Notes: generated by a model from the sequence alone, not told the origin. DNA of 64,000 bases from an uncultured Pseudomonadales bacterium (GCA_947488935.1 CANLBN010000008.1:1-64000); one strand, 5' to 3'. Counted from the stretch's first letter, positions 1 through 9,473 are shown. Numbers and translations are program-made.

Positions 1-182
1 GGGCCTGCTTGTCGATTAAAGAGTTGAGTCGGATGCTCTGATTTTTGCTTTGAGTGTTTTAAATGGTGGGCCCGCCCGACTTGAATGGGGGACCTGCTTG
101 TCGACTAAAGAGTTGAGTCGGATGCTCTGATTTTTGCTTTGAGTGTTTTAAATGGTGGGCCCGCCCCGACTTGAACGGGGGA
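1..182. repeat. Tandem 89-90 bp repeats made of partial tRNA copies
   Basis: Two head-to-tail units (about 4-92 and 93-182) run into the intact tRNA gene at 153-229. Each unit carries the complement of the tRNA 3' part (CCA end, acceptor 3' strand, T arm) and a GAGTCGGATGCTCT segment from the anticodon/D-arm side. These are joined by a non-tRNA linker with TTTTTGCTTTGAGTGTTTTA. The period is 89 between units 1 and 2, and 90 from unit 2 into the tRNA. The array may extend left of the window. Neither partial copy can fold into a complete tRNA. Confidence 0.8.
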
Positions 183-229
183 CCTGCCGATTATGAGTCG
201 GATGCTCTAACCAACTGAGCTACGGGCCC
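153..229 (-). tRNA. tRNA with CAU anticodon, probably tRNA-Ile2
   Basis: Read on the minus strand, it starts GGGCCCG, has a D arm GCTC/GAGC, an anticodon loop CTCATAA, a T arm with GTTCAAGTC and an encoded CCA end, 77 nt in all. A CAU anticodon fits elongator Met, initiator Met or Ile2 (lysidine-modified, reads AUA). The acceptor stem has C4-G69 and C5-G68, which are TilS recognition features of Ile2. Elongator Met usually has A/U pairs there. A CAU tRNA (ileX) also sits beside rpoD in Escherichia coli. The tRNA call is firm; the Ile2 assignment is inference. Confidence 0.9.
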
Positions 230-277
230 TGAACTTGTTCTTTTTCTCGATGACTTCGTTGTGTCCTCGTAAATTTC

Positions 278-468
278 AGTCACATACTTCATGTATGTTC
301 CTTCAATTTTCTGCGGGACGCCTTGCCATCAAGAAAAATATCGGCGTTCAACCGATTAAACTGCGATGTTGTTGCTGCGACCACCATGGATGGTGGAAGT
401 GTAGTTATTGATTGGATCAAATAACTACCTCACTCTGCTCAGTCACATACTTGATGTATGCTCCTTCG
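278..468. repeat. Short dispersed repeat around an ACATAC-GTATGT hairpin, two copies
   Basis: The motif CAGTCACATACTT followed by ATGTATG and TCCTTC occurs at about 277-304 and again at about 440-467, in the 361 bp gap between the tRNA and the rpoD terminator. Each copy contains the small inverted repeat ACATAC/GTATGT. The rest of the gap holds nothing I recognise. A 68-codon open frame at 408-614 has no coding features. Confidence 0.55.
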
Positions 469-544
469 CAGCGTTCCGCTGCTCCTACCCACAAAGAAAA
501 ATCTCTGCGTTAAAACTTTTGTTTCGTAAAAATATGTTGTATCT

Positions 545-570
545 ACAAAACACCTCTCTTGCGAGAGGTG
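545..570 (-). terminator. Rho-independent terminator of rpoD
   Basis: On the minus strand an 8 bp stem CACCTCTC/GAGAGGTG with loop GCAA is followed by TTTTGT. It lies about 20 bp past the rpoD stop codon. Confidence 0.85.
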
Positions 571-590
571 CGTATGATACAGATTTTTAT

Positions 591-2420
591 CTATTCGTCC
601 AAGAAACTTCTTAAGTGATCGGAGCGGCTTGGGTGGCGTAGTTTACGCAGTGCTTTTGCTTCGATCTGACGAATACGTTCACGCGTTACATCAAACTGTT
701 TGCCCACCTCCTCAAGGGTGTGGTCGGTGTTCATGTCGATGCCAAAGCGCATGCGTAGTACTTTTGCTTCGCGGGCGGTTAGGCCTGCGAGTACTTCGCG
801 GGTAGATTCCATCAGGCCGATGTCGGTGGTGGCTTCTACGGGCGATACGATGGTGCCGTCTTCGATAAAGTCGCCTAGGTGTGAGTCTTCGTCGTCGCCA
901 ATGGGTGTCTCCATTGAGATGGGCTCTTTGGCAATTTTAAGCACTTTACGGACTTTGTCTTCTGGCATTTCCATGCGCTCGCCGAGTTCTTCTGGCGATG
1001 GTTCACGACCCATTTCTTGGAGCATCTGGCGTGATATACGATTGAGTTTGTTAATGGTCTCAATCATATGTACCGGGATACGAATGGTGCGTGCTTGGTC
1101 GGCAATGGAGCGTGTAATGGCTTGTCGAATCCACCAAGTCGCATAGGTTGAGAATTTATAGCCACGACGGTATTCGAATTTATCAACGGCTTTCATTAGG
1201 CCGATGTTGCCTTCTTGGATTAGATCCAGAAATTGCAGACCACGGTTGGTGTATTTTTTCGCAATCGAGATAACCAAACGTAGGTTGGCTTCTACCATTT
1301 CTTTTTTGGCGCGGCGTGCACGGGCTTCACCAATTGACATGCGGCGGTTGATTTCTTTGATGGTGCCGATATCTAGGCCAGTTTCTTCAACGGCTTTCAT
1401 AAGCTTGCGTTGAGCGCGCATAATCTCTTCTTGAGAGTGGCGCAATACGTCGGAGTAGTCGCGTTTCTTTTTGACAACGTCAGGAATCCAGTCGAGGTTA
1501 ATCTCGTTACCAGGAAACTCTTTAATAAAGGTTTTGCGTGGCATTTTAGCTTCGCGCACACATAGCATCATTATCATGCGCTCTTCTTTGCGAACGCGGC
1601 GCAAAACGCTACGGGCAGCAATATACATTGGCTCAAATTGACGCGGTGGCAGTTTGAAAAACTTTAAGCTATCGCCTAGCGCCGAAAGCTCTTTATCAGC
1701 CTGTTTGCTTTCGCGGCCATGTTTGGCAATACATTTTTCGGTTTTAACCCATTGCTTTTTAAGTGCCCCAAAGCGCTCTTTGACTTCTTCTGGGTCTAGG
1801 CCTGTATTGGTTTCTTCTTCCTCGTCATCATCATCGTCGTTATCGTTTTTTTCTTTCTCTTCGGCTTTAGCCGCTTGAGCAGCTGGGCCGGCAGCAGGAA
1901 CATGCTCGGTAGGGTCTAGCCAGCCAGAGATAATATCGGGGATGCGGCGTTCTTCTTTTTCAAGTAACTCGTACTCTCCAAGAAGGTTGGTAACGGTACC
2001 TGGCCAATAAGCCAGTGCATGCATTAAGTCGCGAGTACCTTCCTCAATGCGTTTTGCAATGGCAATTTCGCCTTCGCGTGTGAGTAGTTCAACGGTGCCC
2101 ATTTCGCGCATATACATACGCACAGGGTCTGTGGTGCGTCCGGCTTCTGTCTCAACGGCAGCTAGTGCGGCAGCTGCCTCGGCAGCTGCAATTTCGTCGG
2201 CAGAGGAGTCGCCATCGGTCATTAAAATTTCTTCGGCATCAGGCGCAGATTCGTAAACCTTGATGCCCATGTCGTTAATCATCTGAATGATTTCTTCGAT
2301 CTGATCGGGATCGGAGATATCATCTGGCAGGTGATCGTTTACCTCGGCATAGGTGAGGTAACCTTGCTCTTTCCCGCGCGTAATCAGCTCTTTGATACGC
2401 GATTGTTGTGTTCCGGACAT
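591..2420 (-). CDS. rpoD: RNA polymerase primary sigma factor RpoD (sigma-70)
   Basis: This is the housekeeping sigma factor, which directs RNA polymerase to -10/-35 promoters. The 609 residues are close to E. coli RpoD (613). Region 1.1 covers about residues 1-80 and region 1.2 has [11 protein letters not shown] at 98-108. The non-conserved insert has a long Asp/Glu run at about 187-204. Region 2.3-2.4 shows [19 protein letters not shown] and region 4.2 ([20 protein letters not shown]) is near the C-terminus. It follows dnaG on the same strand, as in the classic rpsU-dnaG-rpoD macromolecular synthesis operon. The 376 bp dnaG-rpoD gap and an internal TATAAT suggest it also has its own promoter. 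Confidence 0.98.
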   Translation of the reverse strand: MSGTQQSRIKELITRGKEQGYLTYAEVNDHLPDDISDPDQIEEIIQMINDMGIKVYESAPDAEEILMTDGDSSADEIAAAEAAAALAAVETEAGRTTDPVRMYMREMGTVELLTREGEIAIAKRIEEGTRDLMHALAYWPGTVTNLLGEYELLEKEERRIPDIISGWLDPTEHVPAAGPAAQAAKAEEKEKNDNDDDDDEEEETNTGLDPEEVKERFGALKKQWVKTEKCIAKHGRESKQADKELSALGDSLKFFKLPPRQFEPMYIAARSVLRRVRKEERMIMMLCVREAKMPRKTFIKEFPGNEINLDWIPDVVKKKRDYSDVLRHSQEEIMRAQRKLMKAVEETGLDIGTIKEINRRMSIGEARARRAKKEMVEANLRLVISIAKKYTNRGLQFLDLIQEGNIGLMKAVDKFEYRRGYKFSTYATWWIRQAITRSIADQARTIRIPVHMIETINKLNRISRQMLQEMGREPSPEELGERMEMPEDKVRKVLKIAKEPISMETPIGDDEDSHLGDFIEDGTIVSPVEATTDIGLMESTREVLAGLTAREAKVLRMRFGIDMNTDHTLEEVGKQFDVTRERIRQIEAKALRKLRHPSRSDHLRSFLDE

Positions 2421-2643
2421 GTATGCTCCTGGATAAGGGTTTGGCCGCTACCGATGGTAAATTTAGGTTGTCTATTAAGTCCGGCGTGCTCTGTTAAATG
2501 TTATTTTTATCAGAGTTTGGCCAATACCTGCTTGCCCCGAAGCTGTAGCTTCTGGTGTTTTCAAGTGCAGGGGGAATTAATGATTCAAAGGCAAACCTAA
2601 TGATGCTCAGTAGTGTGTGCAGATATTCTGCGCTAAACCAACC

Positions 2644-2672
2644 ATTATAGTCGATTTAATTGTATTGATTCC
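2644..2672 (-). promoter_or_regulatory. Candidate promoter for rpoD
   Basis: The minus strand has a perfect TATAAT at 2644-2649 with a weak -35 (TGGAAT) about 18 bp upstream. It lies about 225 bp before the rpoD start, in the otherwise empty 2421-2796 gap. No other feature is evident there. The position is plausible but the -35 is poor. Confidence 0.4.
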
Positions 2673-2796
2673 AGCCTAAGATGGTGTTAAAGCAAGAAAA
2701 ATCAAGAGATAAGCTTAATATTTTTGTGTGTATGTGATGAATGGCCTTTTTAGGGCAAGTTAAGTTACTGATATTATCCGAAGGGTGCTCCTAACG

Positions 2797-4815
2797 CTAT
2801 TTGGAGAGGGCTTGTGTCGCGTTTCTATAAAGCTGTTTTTCAGCTTCGGTTAGTGTGTGCAAGGGTTTATTGTTGAGTTGCTCGAGTACACTTTGGCAGT
2901 CTTTGCGCATTTGCTGTTGTGTTAAACGAGAGACGGTATCTACAAATTCTTGTTCGTAATTAAAGGCGTGTTCTTCTTTTTCGTGTTTTAAATCGTCTAT
3001 GTGGTAATAAAGCGTGCCTTTTTCTAGGTAGCCTTGCAAAATTTGCCCTTGCTCTGGCCCATACATGCCTTGCCAGTGTGCAACGATTTGTTCTTTTTTG
3101 TATTCGGGTCGCTGTTGTAAAAACTCGATGACCTCTACAAGTAGTTTGGTTGTTGGGTCGTTGCTGTGGTTGAGGGTCTCGGTGTCTTCAATTAATTGGG
3201 CAAGCTTGGGTTTAAACAGCAGTAAAGCAAGTGCCTTATCTGTGGTTGCATTTTGGTTTTTTACAGCCTGTTTTACAGCGGTTTTGTGGTCGCTGGGCAA
3301 GGTGGTTTGTTGGTATGTATAGTCTGGCGGTATTGGGTCGTATTGCTCAGTATCTACCGGGGGTTTGTGGGTGCTTTGTGGTGAATAAGCCGCCGTTTCA
3401 TAGGGCTGGTGTTGGTGCTGCTCAGCTTTAGAGTACTGGTTTTTAGGTGCTTGGACGCTGCGCTCATTTGTTGGTTCAGGCGCATAGGCTTGTGGCAGCT
3501 CGCTCAATAAAGTCATGATGGTGTCAATATTCAGCTGAGTACGATTAGCCAGTTGCTGAAACATGAGTTCGCGGTAAATGCCCCTTGGTAGTTGATCAAG
3601 CATGGGGGCAGTGATTTTGCACAGGTGGGCGCGCCCTTCCATGGTTTGTGTATCAATATTACTGCCCATTTCGTCAAATAAAAAGCTCTCCAGCGGTGTT
3701 GCGCCTTCAATGAGTTTGGTGAATTTATCGGCACCTGTTTGGCGAATGAGGGTATCGGGGTCTTCGCCCTCGGGCAGATACAAAAATTTAACTTTTCTGC
3801 CGTCTTCCATAGTGGGTAGGGAGTTTTCGAGGGCACGCCTTGCTGCTTTACGACCTGCTGCATCGCCATCAAAACAAAAAACAATTTCGTTGGTAAAGCG
3901 AAAAGCGCGGGCAAGATGATCAGCCCCGCAGGCGGTACCCAATGTAGCAACGCCATAGCGGATATCAAATTGTGCGAGTGCGACGACATCCATGTAACCC
4001 TCTACCACTAATAACCGGGGTAGTTGTTTGTAGGCTTGCCTCGCTTCATAAAGGCCATAAAGCTCCTTGCCCTTAGAGAATATGGGGGTCTCAGGGGAGT
4101 TTAAATATTTGGGTTTATCGTCACCGAGTACACGACCACCAAAACCAATAACACGGCCACGTGTATCGCGAATAGGAAACATAATGCGGTCACGAAAACG
4201 GTCGTACAGGCGGTCTTTTTCTTCGTTATGAATTAACATGCCAGCTTCGAGTAGCCGGTCTTGCTTTTCGTTGGAGGTGCCAATAGCGCTTGATAGATTA
4301 TCCCAGCCAGGGGGGGCGTAGCCAACACCAAAGTCCTTGGCTATTTGGCCACTTAGGCCTCTGTTTTTTAGGTAATTAACAGGCTTTTCTCGAGTGTTGT
4401 TTTCTCGCAGTTGTTGCTGATAATAGTTACTGGCAGACTCCATTAAGCTATAGAGGGTATTGCGTGCCTGCTCTTGTGCTTGCTGTCGTTCGCGCTGTTT
4501 TGGGTCGGTTACTTCTTCGCGAGGCACCGTTAAGCCTGCAAGTTTGGCAAGGTTTTCGACAGCATCAGGAAATGGGACGCGCTCGTATTCCATTAAAAAG
4601 CTAAGTGCATTACCCGTGGCGCCACAGCCAAAGCAATAGTAAAACTGTTTGTCGGGGCTTACGGTAAAAGAGGGGCTTTTTTCATCGTGAAAAGGGCAGC
4701 AGGCGGAGTAATTTTTGCCACTTTTTTTCAGTTTTACACGATGATCAATGACCTCGACAATATCAATGCGGTCGATTAAGTCATCGATAAATGCTCTAGG
4801 TATATTGCCGGCCAT
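2797..4815 (-). CDS. dnaG: DNA primase DnaG
   Basis: DnaG synthesises RNA primers at the replication fork together with DnaB helicase. The CHC2 zinc finger is visible as C40-x2-H43 and C61-x2-C64. The TOPRIM catalytic core has LLVVEGYMDVVAL near residue 270 and FCFDGDAAGRKA. At 672 residues it is about 90 longer than E. coli DnaG. The excess is mainly a Gln/Pro-rich linker at roughly 440-520, between the polymerase core and the C-terminal helicase-binding domain. It sits upstream of rpoD on the same strand. Confidence 0.98.
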   Translation of the reverse strand: MAGNIPRAFIDDLIDRIDIVEVIDHRVKLKKSGKNYSACCPFHDEKSPSFTVSPDKQFYYCFGCGATGNALSFLMEYERVPFPDAVENLAKLAGLTVPREEVTDPKQRERQQAQEQARNTLYSLMESASNYYQQQLRENNTREKPVNYLKNRGLSGQIAKDFGVGYAPPGWDNLSSAIGTSNEKQDRLLEAGMLIHNEEKDRLYDRFRDRIMFPIRDTRGRVIGFGGRVLGDDKPKYLNSPETPIFSKGKELYGLYEARQAYKQLPRLLVVEGYMDVVALAQFDIRYGVATLGTACGADHLARAFRFTNEIVFCFDGDAAGRKAARRALENSLPTMEDGRKVKFLYLPEGEDPDTLIRQTGADKFTKLIEGATPLESFLFDEMGSNIDTQTMEGRAHLCKITAPMLDQLPRGIYRELMFQQLANRTQLNIDTIMTLLSELPQAYAPEPTNERSVQAPKNQYSKAEQHQHQPYETAAYSPQSTHKPPVDTEQYDPIPPDYTYQQTTLPSDHKTAVKQAVKNQNATTDKALALLLFKPKLAQLIEDTETLNHSNDPTTKLLVEVIEFLQQRPEYKKEQIVAHWQGMYGPEQGQILQGYLEKGTLYYHIDDLKHEKEEHAFNYEQEFVDTVSRLTQQQMRKDCQSVLEQLNNKPLHTLTEAEKQLYRNATQALSK

Positions 4816-4845
4816 GCTGTCTTTACGGTAATTAGATGTATTGGC

Positions 4846-5406
4846 TTAAAGTGATGCGAATGCTGATAAATCAATGGCGTCATTAAAGCAGGTTTGCGAG
4901 TCAAATGCTTTGGTTAGAAGCATTGCACCCTCCATATTTGCAATTATTTGTAGTGCCATTTTCTGGGGTGTTTGGCCTTCGGGTATGGCTGCTTTATGCT
5001 CTATTAGCTGCGCCGTTAGCCACTTTTCATGTGACTGAAAAAACACTTTTAACTCACGGCTAACTGTGTCGGGCAAAATATCAATTTCTGCGGTAAATAA
5101 ACCACATAGGCACATGTTACCTTTCTCTTTTGCCGCCTCATAAAAAAGATTCGCGTAGGCCTGTAACTTGCTGTGCAGTGTTGTATGGTTATTGCCTATC
5201 TCACTGAGTATTGCTTCAAAACGCTGGGTATAACGCTTGGTAAGCTCGGTGGCGAGATCAGCTTTGGTGGGAAAGTGGTAGTGAATACTGGCGCTTTTAA
5301 TACCAATCTCTTTTGCGATTTCACGAAAGCTAAAGCCGTTATAACCACCGGTACGGGCTTGCTTTTCAGCAGAGGTTAAAATTTTTTCGACAGTATCAGA
5401 TGGCAT
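4846..5406 (-). CDS. TetR/AcrR-family transcriptional regulator
   Basis: This is a one-component repressor with an N-terminal TetR helix-turn-helix (FSFREIAKEIGIKSASIHYH, about residues 25-44) and an all-helical ligand domain containing CLCGLF. I place the start at the ATG at 5406, giving MPSDTVEKIL. A GTG 39 nt upstream would add 13 residues that look unlike the family. It lies just upstream of dnaG on the same strand, with a 30 bp gap, but has no functional link to it. The cognate operator and ligand are unknown. The nearby ybaN gene or the ABC exporter are possible targets. Confidence 0.85.
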   Translation of the reverse strand: MPSDTVEKILTSAEKQARTGGYNGFSFREIAKEIGIKSASIHYHFPTKADLATELTKRYTQRFEAILSEIGNNHTTLHSKLQAYANLFYEAAKEKGNMCLCGLFTAEIDILPDTVSRELKVFFQSHEKWLTAQLIEHKAAIPEGQTPQKMALQIIANMEGAMLLTKAFDSQTCFNDAIDLSAFASL

Positions 5407-5551
5407 TACAGGTGACCTAGTATTTTTAAGACGAAATAATAGCACAACTCAAGCTTTGAGGATTGTTAATACTTAAGGGACTTTCCAGCAAGGCGTGAAT
5501 GTTTTTTCGTGTGTTAAAAAAGTTGGCCGCTCTAGGTTGGGCTTGGATGAT

Positions 5552-5917
5552 TTAGGCAAATCGGCCTTGTTTGAAGTATTGGACACTACCGATACCAATA
5601 CCGATTAGCAGTACTAATAGGCTTTGCAGCAGCAGGTTATCTATAAGTAGTAGTGAAATTCCTCCAAAGGTGAGCATAGAGCTAATGGCAAAAAAGCGGG
5701 CTTTAGGCGGAATGCAGCGATGAGTTTCCCAGTGCTTTAGCGATTCGCCAAATAAGGGGCTATCGAGTAGGCGTTGATGCCACTTGGGTGATGATTTGGC
5801 AAAGCACCAAGCTGCGAGTAGCACAAAGCACGTCGTCGGTAGCACGGGTAAAAAAGCGCCAATAAAGCCAAGGCTTAATGATATAAGGCCAAGTAATTTA
5901 TACGATGTTGTTTTCAT
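5552..5917 (-). CDS. ybaN: DUF454 (YbaN-family) inner-membrane protein
   Basis: This small polytopic membrane protein of 121 residues begins with a hydrophobic segment and the family pattern LGFIGAFLPVLPTTCFVLLA. FAKSSPKWHQRLL and three or so further hydrophobic stretches follow. The family is widespread in proteobacteria and has no firmly established activity. The upstream gap (5918-6246) holds no other gene; a TATAAT at 6124-6129 on the plus strand may serve the ABC transporter. Confidence 0.85.
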   Translation of the reverse strand: MKTTSYKLLGLISLSLGFIGAFLPVLPTTCFVLLAAWCFAKSSPKWHQRLLDSPLFGESLKHWETHRCIPPKARFFAISSMLTFGGISLLLIDNLLLQSLLVLLIGIGIGSVQYFKQGRFA

Positions 5918-6246
5918 AGGTTTGTTCTTTAATCTTGGTCGCTATAAATATAATCGTTCTTTTAAACCTAGCACTTTTGGCGTTATTCACAAGTTTTTAG
6001 CATTTATGACAATGGGCTTTTGTGTCGCTTACAGTGATTTATCGAGATGTAATGGCATGATTTATCTCCTTTAAGGTGTTTTTTTTGGTGTATATCAATT
6101 AATAACATCATATTTGTTGAGGATATAATACGATCTAAATAACGTTAGGTAAAAGTAATTGAATAAATGGCTTTAATTTGTTTTTTCTATTGCTGGGAGT
6201 GTATATTGCGACTCAGAAATGATTATAGAAACGGTTAGGGTTTTGT

Positions 6247-8148
6247 ATGAAGGGGCTTTTGCAAAAGCTTAGGCAAATATTGAGTGTTTTTGGTTATGGT
6301 TGGCAGGCAATTGGTTTGGTGTGGCAAACCTCTGCTCCCTATACTATTTGGTTGGCGCTACTGACATTGGTAGCTGGTGTTTTGCCTGCCGGTATTGCCT
6401 ATTTGGGTAAGTTAATTGTCGATGGTGTGCTTGCTGCCTCTAAGGCTTTTGGCGAAATAAGCCACTCGGATGCTACGAGTATTTTTCAGCAGTTTTTATC
6501 ACTAGAGCTGTCTTCTCAGTTAATTCTCTTTTTTATCGCTGAGGCACTATTAGTTATTTTACTGATGCTGTCTCAACGGGGTATTTCTATTATTCAGTCC
6601 TTGTTTAGAGGCTTATTGGGCCATAAGGTCAATATGATGATCTTAGAGAAGGCGCAAACCCTAAGCCTTTCTCAGTTTGAGGACTCTGAGTTTTACGACA
6701 AGCTTGTACGCGCACGTCGCGAGGCCTCGACACGCCCTTTAGGTCTTGTGACTAAAACCTTTGGGCTTTTGCAAAATGCCATTGGTCTCGCTGGTTTTGC
6801 AGTTTTGCTGGTGCAGTTTTCTCCCTGGATTATTATTCTTTTAATTATTGCGGCCTTACCCGGTTTTATTGCTGAGACGTTCTTTTCTAACAAGGCGTTT
6901 GGTTTATTTCGATGGCGTTCACCCGAGGCACGTCAGCAAAATTATTTAGAGACCCTAGTCGCACGAGAAGATAACGTAAAAGAGGTAAAGCTATTTGGGC
7001 TAGAAAAGCTATTTACTAGTCGTTATACCGCTATATTTAACAAGCTCTATCGAGAGGATCGCAAGCTAACGATCAGGCGTGATAGCTGGGGCTTAATGAT
7101 GGATGTCTTTGCCAGTATCGTGTTTTATGGTGCCTTTGCTTGGGTTGTTGTCTCTACAGTGATTGGGCAGACAAGTATTGGCGAAATGACGATGTACCTC
7201 ATAGTCTTTAAGCAGGGGCAGGCGGCTATTAAGGCAAGTCTCAGTGCTATTAGTGGTATGTATGAAGATAATTTATATCTGTCTAATCTCTATGAATTTA
7301 TTGATCAGCCGGGGCTTGAGCGCGCGGGTTCAGTGTTGGTGGGTGCTGTACCTAATGATGGTATTCGTTTTGAAAATGTCACTTTTTATTACGATATTTA
7401 TCAAGGTAATGAGAATGGAGAGGGCGGTACTCAAGCGAGTAGTTTGCCCGCGCTGTCTAATGTGTCCTTTCATATTGAGCCAGGTGCGAGTCTGGCTATT
7501 GTGGGTGAAAATGGCTCGGGCAAAACAACACTTATAAAGCTACTAACGCGATTGTATACACCGACAAGCGGACGTATTTTGCTAGATGGCACAGATTTAC
7601 AAGAGTGGGATAGCTCGGCCTTGCACCAGCAGATGGGGGTGATTTTTCAAGACTTTATTCGCTATCAATTGACCGTTGGTGAGAACATAGGTGTTGGGCG
7701 TGTGGACCAAATAGGGGATGAGTTACTTTGGCAAGAAGCCGCTGAAAAAGGCCGTGCCGAAAAATTTATTGAGAGTTTACCTACTGGTTATCAAACACAG
7801 CTAGGGCGTTGGTTTAAAAGTGGTATAGAGTTGTCGGGTGGCCAGTGGCAAAAAATGGCATTGGCGCGCGCCTTTATGCGTAAAAATGCGCGCATATTAA
7901 TTTTAGATGAGCCAACGGCTGCAATGGATGCTCAGGCAGAGGCCGAGATCTTTAATGAATTTAATGCCAATATGGTCGATAAAATTACTATTTTGATTTC
8001 TCATCGATTTTCGACTGTGCGTACGGCCAATACTATTATTGTGATAGATAAAGGTTGTGTGCTTGAGATGGGTTCGCATCAAGAATTAGTATCGCAGCAA
8101 GGTGTCTATGCGCGTTTATTTGAGCTGCAAGCGAAGGGTTACCAGTAA
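6247..8148 (+). CDS. ABC exporter half-transporter (permease fused to ATPase)
   Basis: A six-helix type IV exporter membrane domain (about residues 20-330) is fused to a nucleotide-binding domain. The ATPase has Walker A GENGSGKTT near 420, a Q-loop GVIFQDF, signature LSGGQWQKMALARAF near 527, Walker B ILILDEPTAAMD near 550-560 and the switch His in ISHRFSTV. The 633 residues fit a homodimeric half-transporter such as MsbA/BmrA-like drug, lipid or peptide exporters. The substrate cannot be read from the sequence, and no peptidase domain is present. The gene stands alone, and a bidirectional terminator lies downstream. Confidence 0.9.
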   Translation: MKGLLQKLRQILSVFGYGWQAIGLVWQTSAPYTIWLALLTLVAGVLPAGIAYLGKLIVDGVLAASKAFGEISHSDATSIFQQFLSLELSSQLILFFIAEALLVILLMLSQRGISIIQSLFRGLLGHKVNMMILEKAQTLSLSQFEDSEFYDKLVRARREASTRPLGLVTKTFGLLQNAIGLAGFAVLLVQFSPWIIILLIIAALPGFIAETFFSNKAFGLFRWRSPEARQQNYLETLVAREDNVKEVKLFGLEKLFTSRYTAIFNKLYREDRKLTIRRDSWGLMMDVFASIVFYGAFAWVVVSTVIGQTSIGEMTMYLIVFKQGQAAIKASLSAISGMYEDNLYLSNLYEFIDQPGLERAGSVLVGAVPNDGIRFENVTFYYDIYQGNENGEGGTQASSLPALSNVSFHIEPGASLAIVGENGSGKTTLIKLLTRLYTPTSGRILLDGTDLQEWDSSALHQQMGVIFQDFIRYQLTVGENIGVGRVDQIGDELLWQEAAEKGRAEKFIESLPTGYQTQLGRWFKSGIELSGGQWQKMALARAFMRKNARILILDEPTAAMDAQAEAEIFNEFNANMVDKITILISHRFSTVRTANTIIVIDKGCVLEMGSHQELVSQQGVYARLFELQAKGYQ

Positions 8149-8155
8149 TATGGCT

Positions 8156-8245
8156 TCACTGTTCTTGTTTTGTGTTTTTACGTAGTTCGTGCGGCGTGTA
8201 ATTATAGCAGCGCTGAAAGGCTCTATTTGGCGTGCTATATGTCAG
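8156..8245 (-). pseudogene. C-terminal remnant of an AraC-family regulator
   Basis: The minus strand reads 29 codons ending in TGA at 8156 with RAFQRCYNYTPHELRK. This matches the last helix and C-tail of AraC/XylS regulators (F-x-R-x-Y/F-x3-P-x-x-x-R). An in-frame TAA closes the frame immediately upstream at 8246-8248, and no further AraC sequence is recognisable. It appears to be the stub of a decayed regulator convergent with the ABC exporter gene. Confidence 0.6.
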
Positions 8246-8321
8246 TTAAAGATACTGATCTTGTTTATGTTGAAGCGTATCCGACACTGACCAAATAATG
8301 TTGTATTAGTGTTGAGTGCTC

Positions 8322-8354
8322 AAAAAAGCCAGAGCTATATGCTCTGGCTTTTTA
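8322..8354. terminator. Bidirectional terminator
   Basis: The stem AAAGCCAGAGC/GCTCTGGCTTT has loop TATAT. A-runs and T-runs on both sides allow termination for the plus-strand ABC gene and for yqeY on the minus strand. Confidence 0.85.
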
Positions 8355-8390
8355 TATACAATCGGGATTTATTGTTAAACGAGTTTTAGC

Positions 8391-8840
8391 TTAGACAAGC
8401 TTCGATTTAACCAAGCCGCTAACTTTGCCAATATCCGCACGACCTTGGAGTTGTGGTTTAAGGATTGCCATTACTTGCCCCATGGCCTGCATGCCTGTCG
8501 CTTCAACTTGTCCGAGAGCATCATCGATAAGTGCACTAATTTCGTCATCGCTGAGTGCTTTGGGTAAAAATTCACCAATGATGCCGATTTCAAAAGTCTC
8601 TTGGTCGGCTAATTCTTGGCGACCAGCGTCTTCGTATTGTTTAACCGAGTCGCGACGCTGTTTGACCATTTTATCGAGTACAGCAAGTACACGTGCATCA
8701 TCGAGCTCAATGCGCTCGTCTACTTCGATACGCTTAAACTCTGACTGTATTAAGCGAATGACGCCCAAGCGCTCTTTTGCGCGTGCTTTCATTGCTACTT
8801 TCATTTCATCTTTGATGGTCTTTTGAATGTCAGAGCTCAT
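8391..8840 (-). CDS. yqeY: GatB/YqeY-domain protein
   Basis: This 149-residue protein is the stand-alone helical domain also found at the C-terminus of the GatB amidotransferase subunit. It starts MSSDIQKTIKDEMKVAMKAR and has GEFLPKALSDDEI and the C-terminal GRADIGKVSGLVK typical of YqeY. The precise role is unsettled; a tRNA-related function is inferred from the GatB fusion. It lies 122 bp downstream of rpsU, past a terminator-like hairpin, so it probably depends on read-through or its own promoter. Confidence 0.92.
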   Translation of the reverse strand: MSSDIQKTIKDEMKVAMKARAKERLGVIRLIQSEFKRIEVDERIELDDARVLAVLDKMVKQRRDSVKQYEDAGRQELADQETFEIGIIGEFLPKALSDDEISALIDDALGQVEATGMQAMGQVMAILKPQLQGRADIGKVSGLVKSKLV

Positions 8841-8877
8841 AGTGTTATCTTCGGTTAATTATGTAAACGACAGATGC

Positions 8878-8903
8878 AAAAAAGCCTTTGCACAAGCAAA
8901 GGC
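8878..8903 (-). terminator. Terminator/attenuator downstream of rpsU
   Basis: On the minus strand GCCTTTGC/GCAAAGGC with loop TTGT is followed by six T. It lies between rpsU and yqeY, so it would reduce transcription into yqeY, dnaG and rpoD. Confidence 0.85.
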
Positions 8904-8962
8904 GATTAGATATGTTGGTTTTTTAGGTAGTCGCTAAAATAGCGGACTTACCAAAAAAGCAC

Positions 8963-9178
8963 TTAGTATAAACGATGAAACTTTTTAGATTCGCGTTGTA
9001 CTTTTTTAGCGTGGCGCTTAACAGCGGCAGCAGCTTTACGCTTACGTACAGTGGTCGGTTTCTCATAGTGCTCACGACGGCGAATTTCAGATAAAACGCC
9101 TGCTTTTTCGCAAGAGCGTTTGAAACGGCGCAATGCGATATCGAATGGCTCGTTCTCTTTTAATTTAACAAAGGGCAT
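8963..9178 (-). CDS. rpsU: 30S ribosomal protein bS21
   Basis: A 71-residue basic protein with [20 protein letters not shown] and a Lys/Arg-rich C-terminus ([18 protein letters not shown]), identical in length to E. coli S21. bS21 helps 30S subunits engage the Shine-Dalgarno helix. A good AGGAAG lies 5 nt before the ATG. It is divergent from tsaD across a 295 bp gap that should hold both promoters. Confidence 0.98.
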   Translation of the reverse strand: MPFVKLKENEPFDIALRRFKRSCEKAGVLSEIRRREHYEKPTTVRKRKAAAAVKRHAKKVQRESKKFHRLY

Positions 9179-9473
9179 GAATCTTCCTGTGCGTAGTTAA
9201 TATTTTAAAATCGGTTTGAAACCTATCTTTATCACTGTGTAATAGGCTTCTTCAAGGGGCGCAGATTCTACACATTCACGAGGGCGACTACAAGTGCTTT
9301 GGGGCGTATTTGTCCTTTTTTATCTCATGGGGGTGGGGGCGGTCAATCGAGGTGTAAATGTTGCGGGCTCTGGCGAGACTTTTAGATTCTTTTGAAAGGC
9401 TTCTGGTATTATGTTCTATATTGAGTGTTCTATAGCTAGTGTGGGCGCAAGCAGATAAAAGGTTGGGTTGTTA

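Noticed and set aside
408..614. 68-codon plus-strand frame upstream of rpoD
   Set aside because: It covers intergenic repeats and the rpoD terminator hairpin and shows no protein-like composition.
5784..6074. 96-codon plus-strand frame opposite ybaN
   Set aside because: It is a shadow of the DUF454 gene extending into intergenic DNA.
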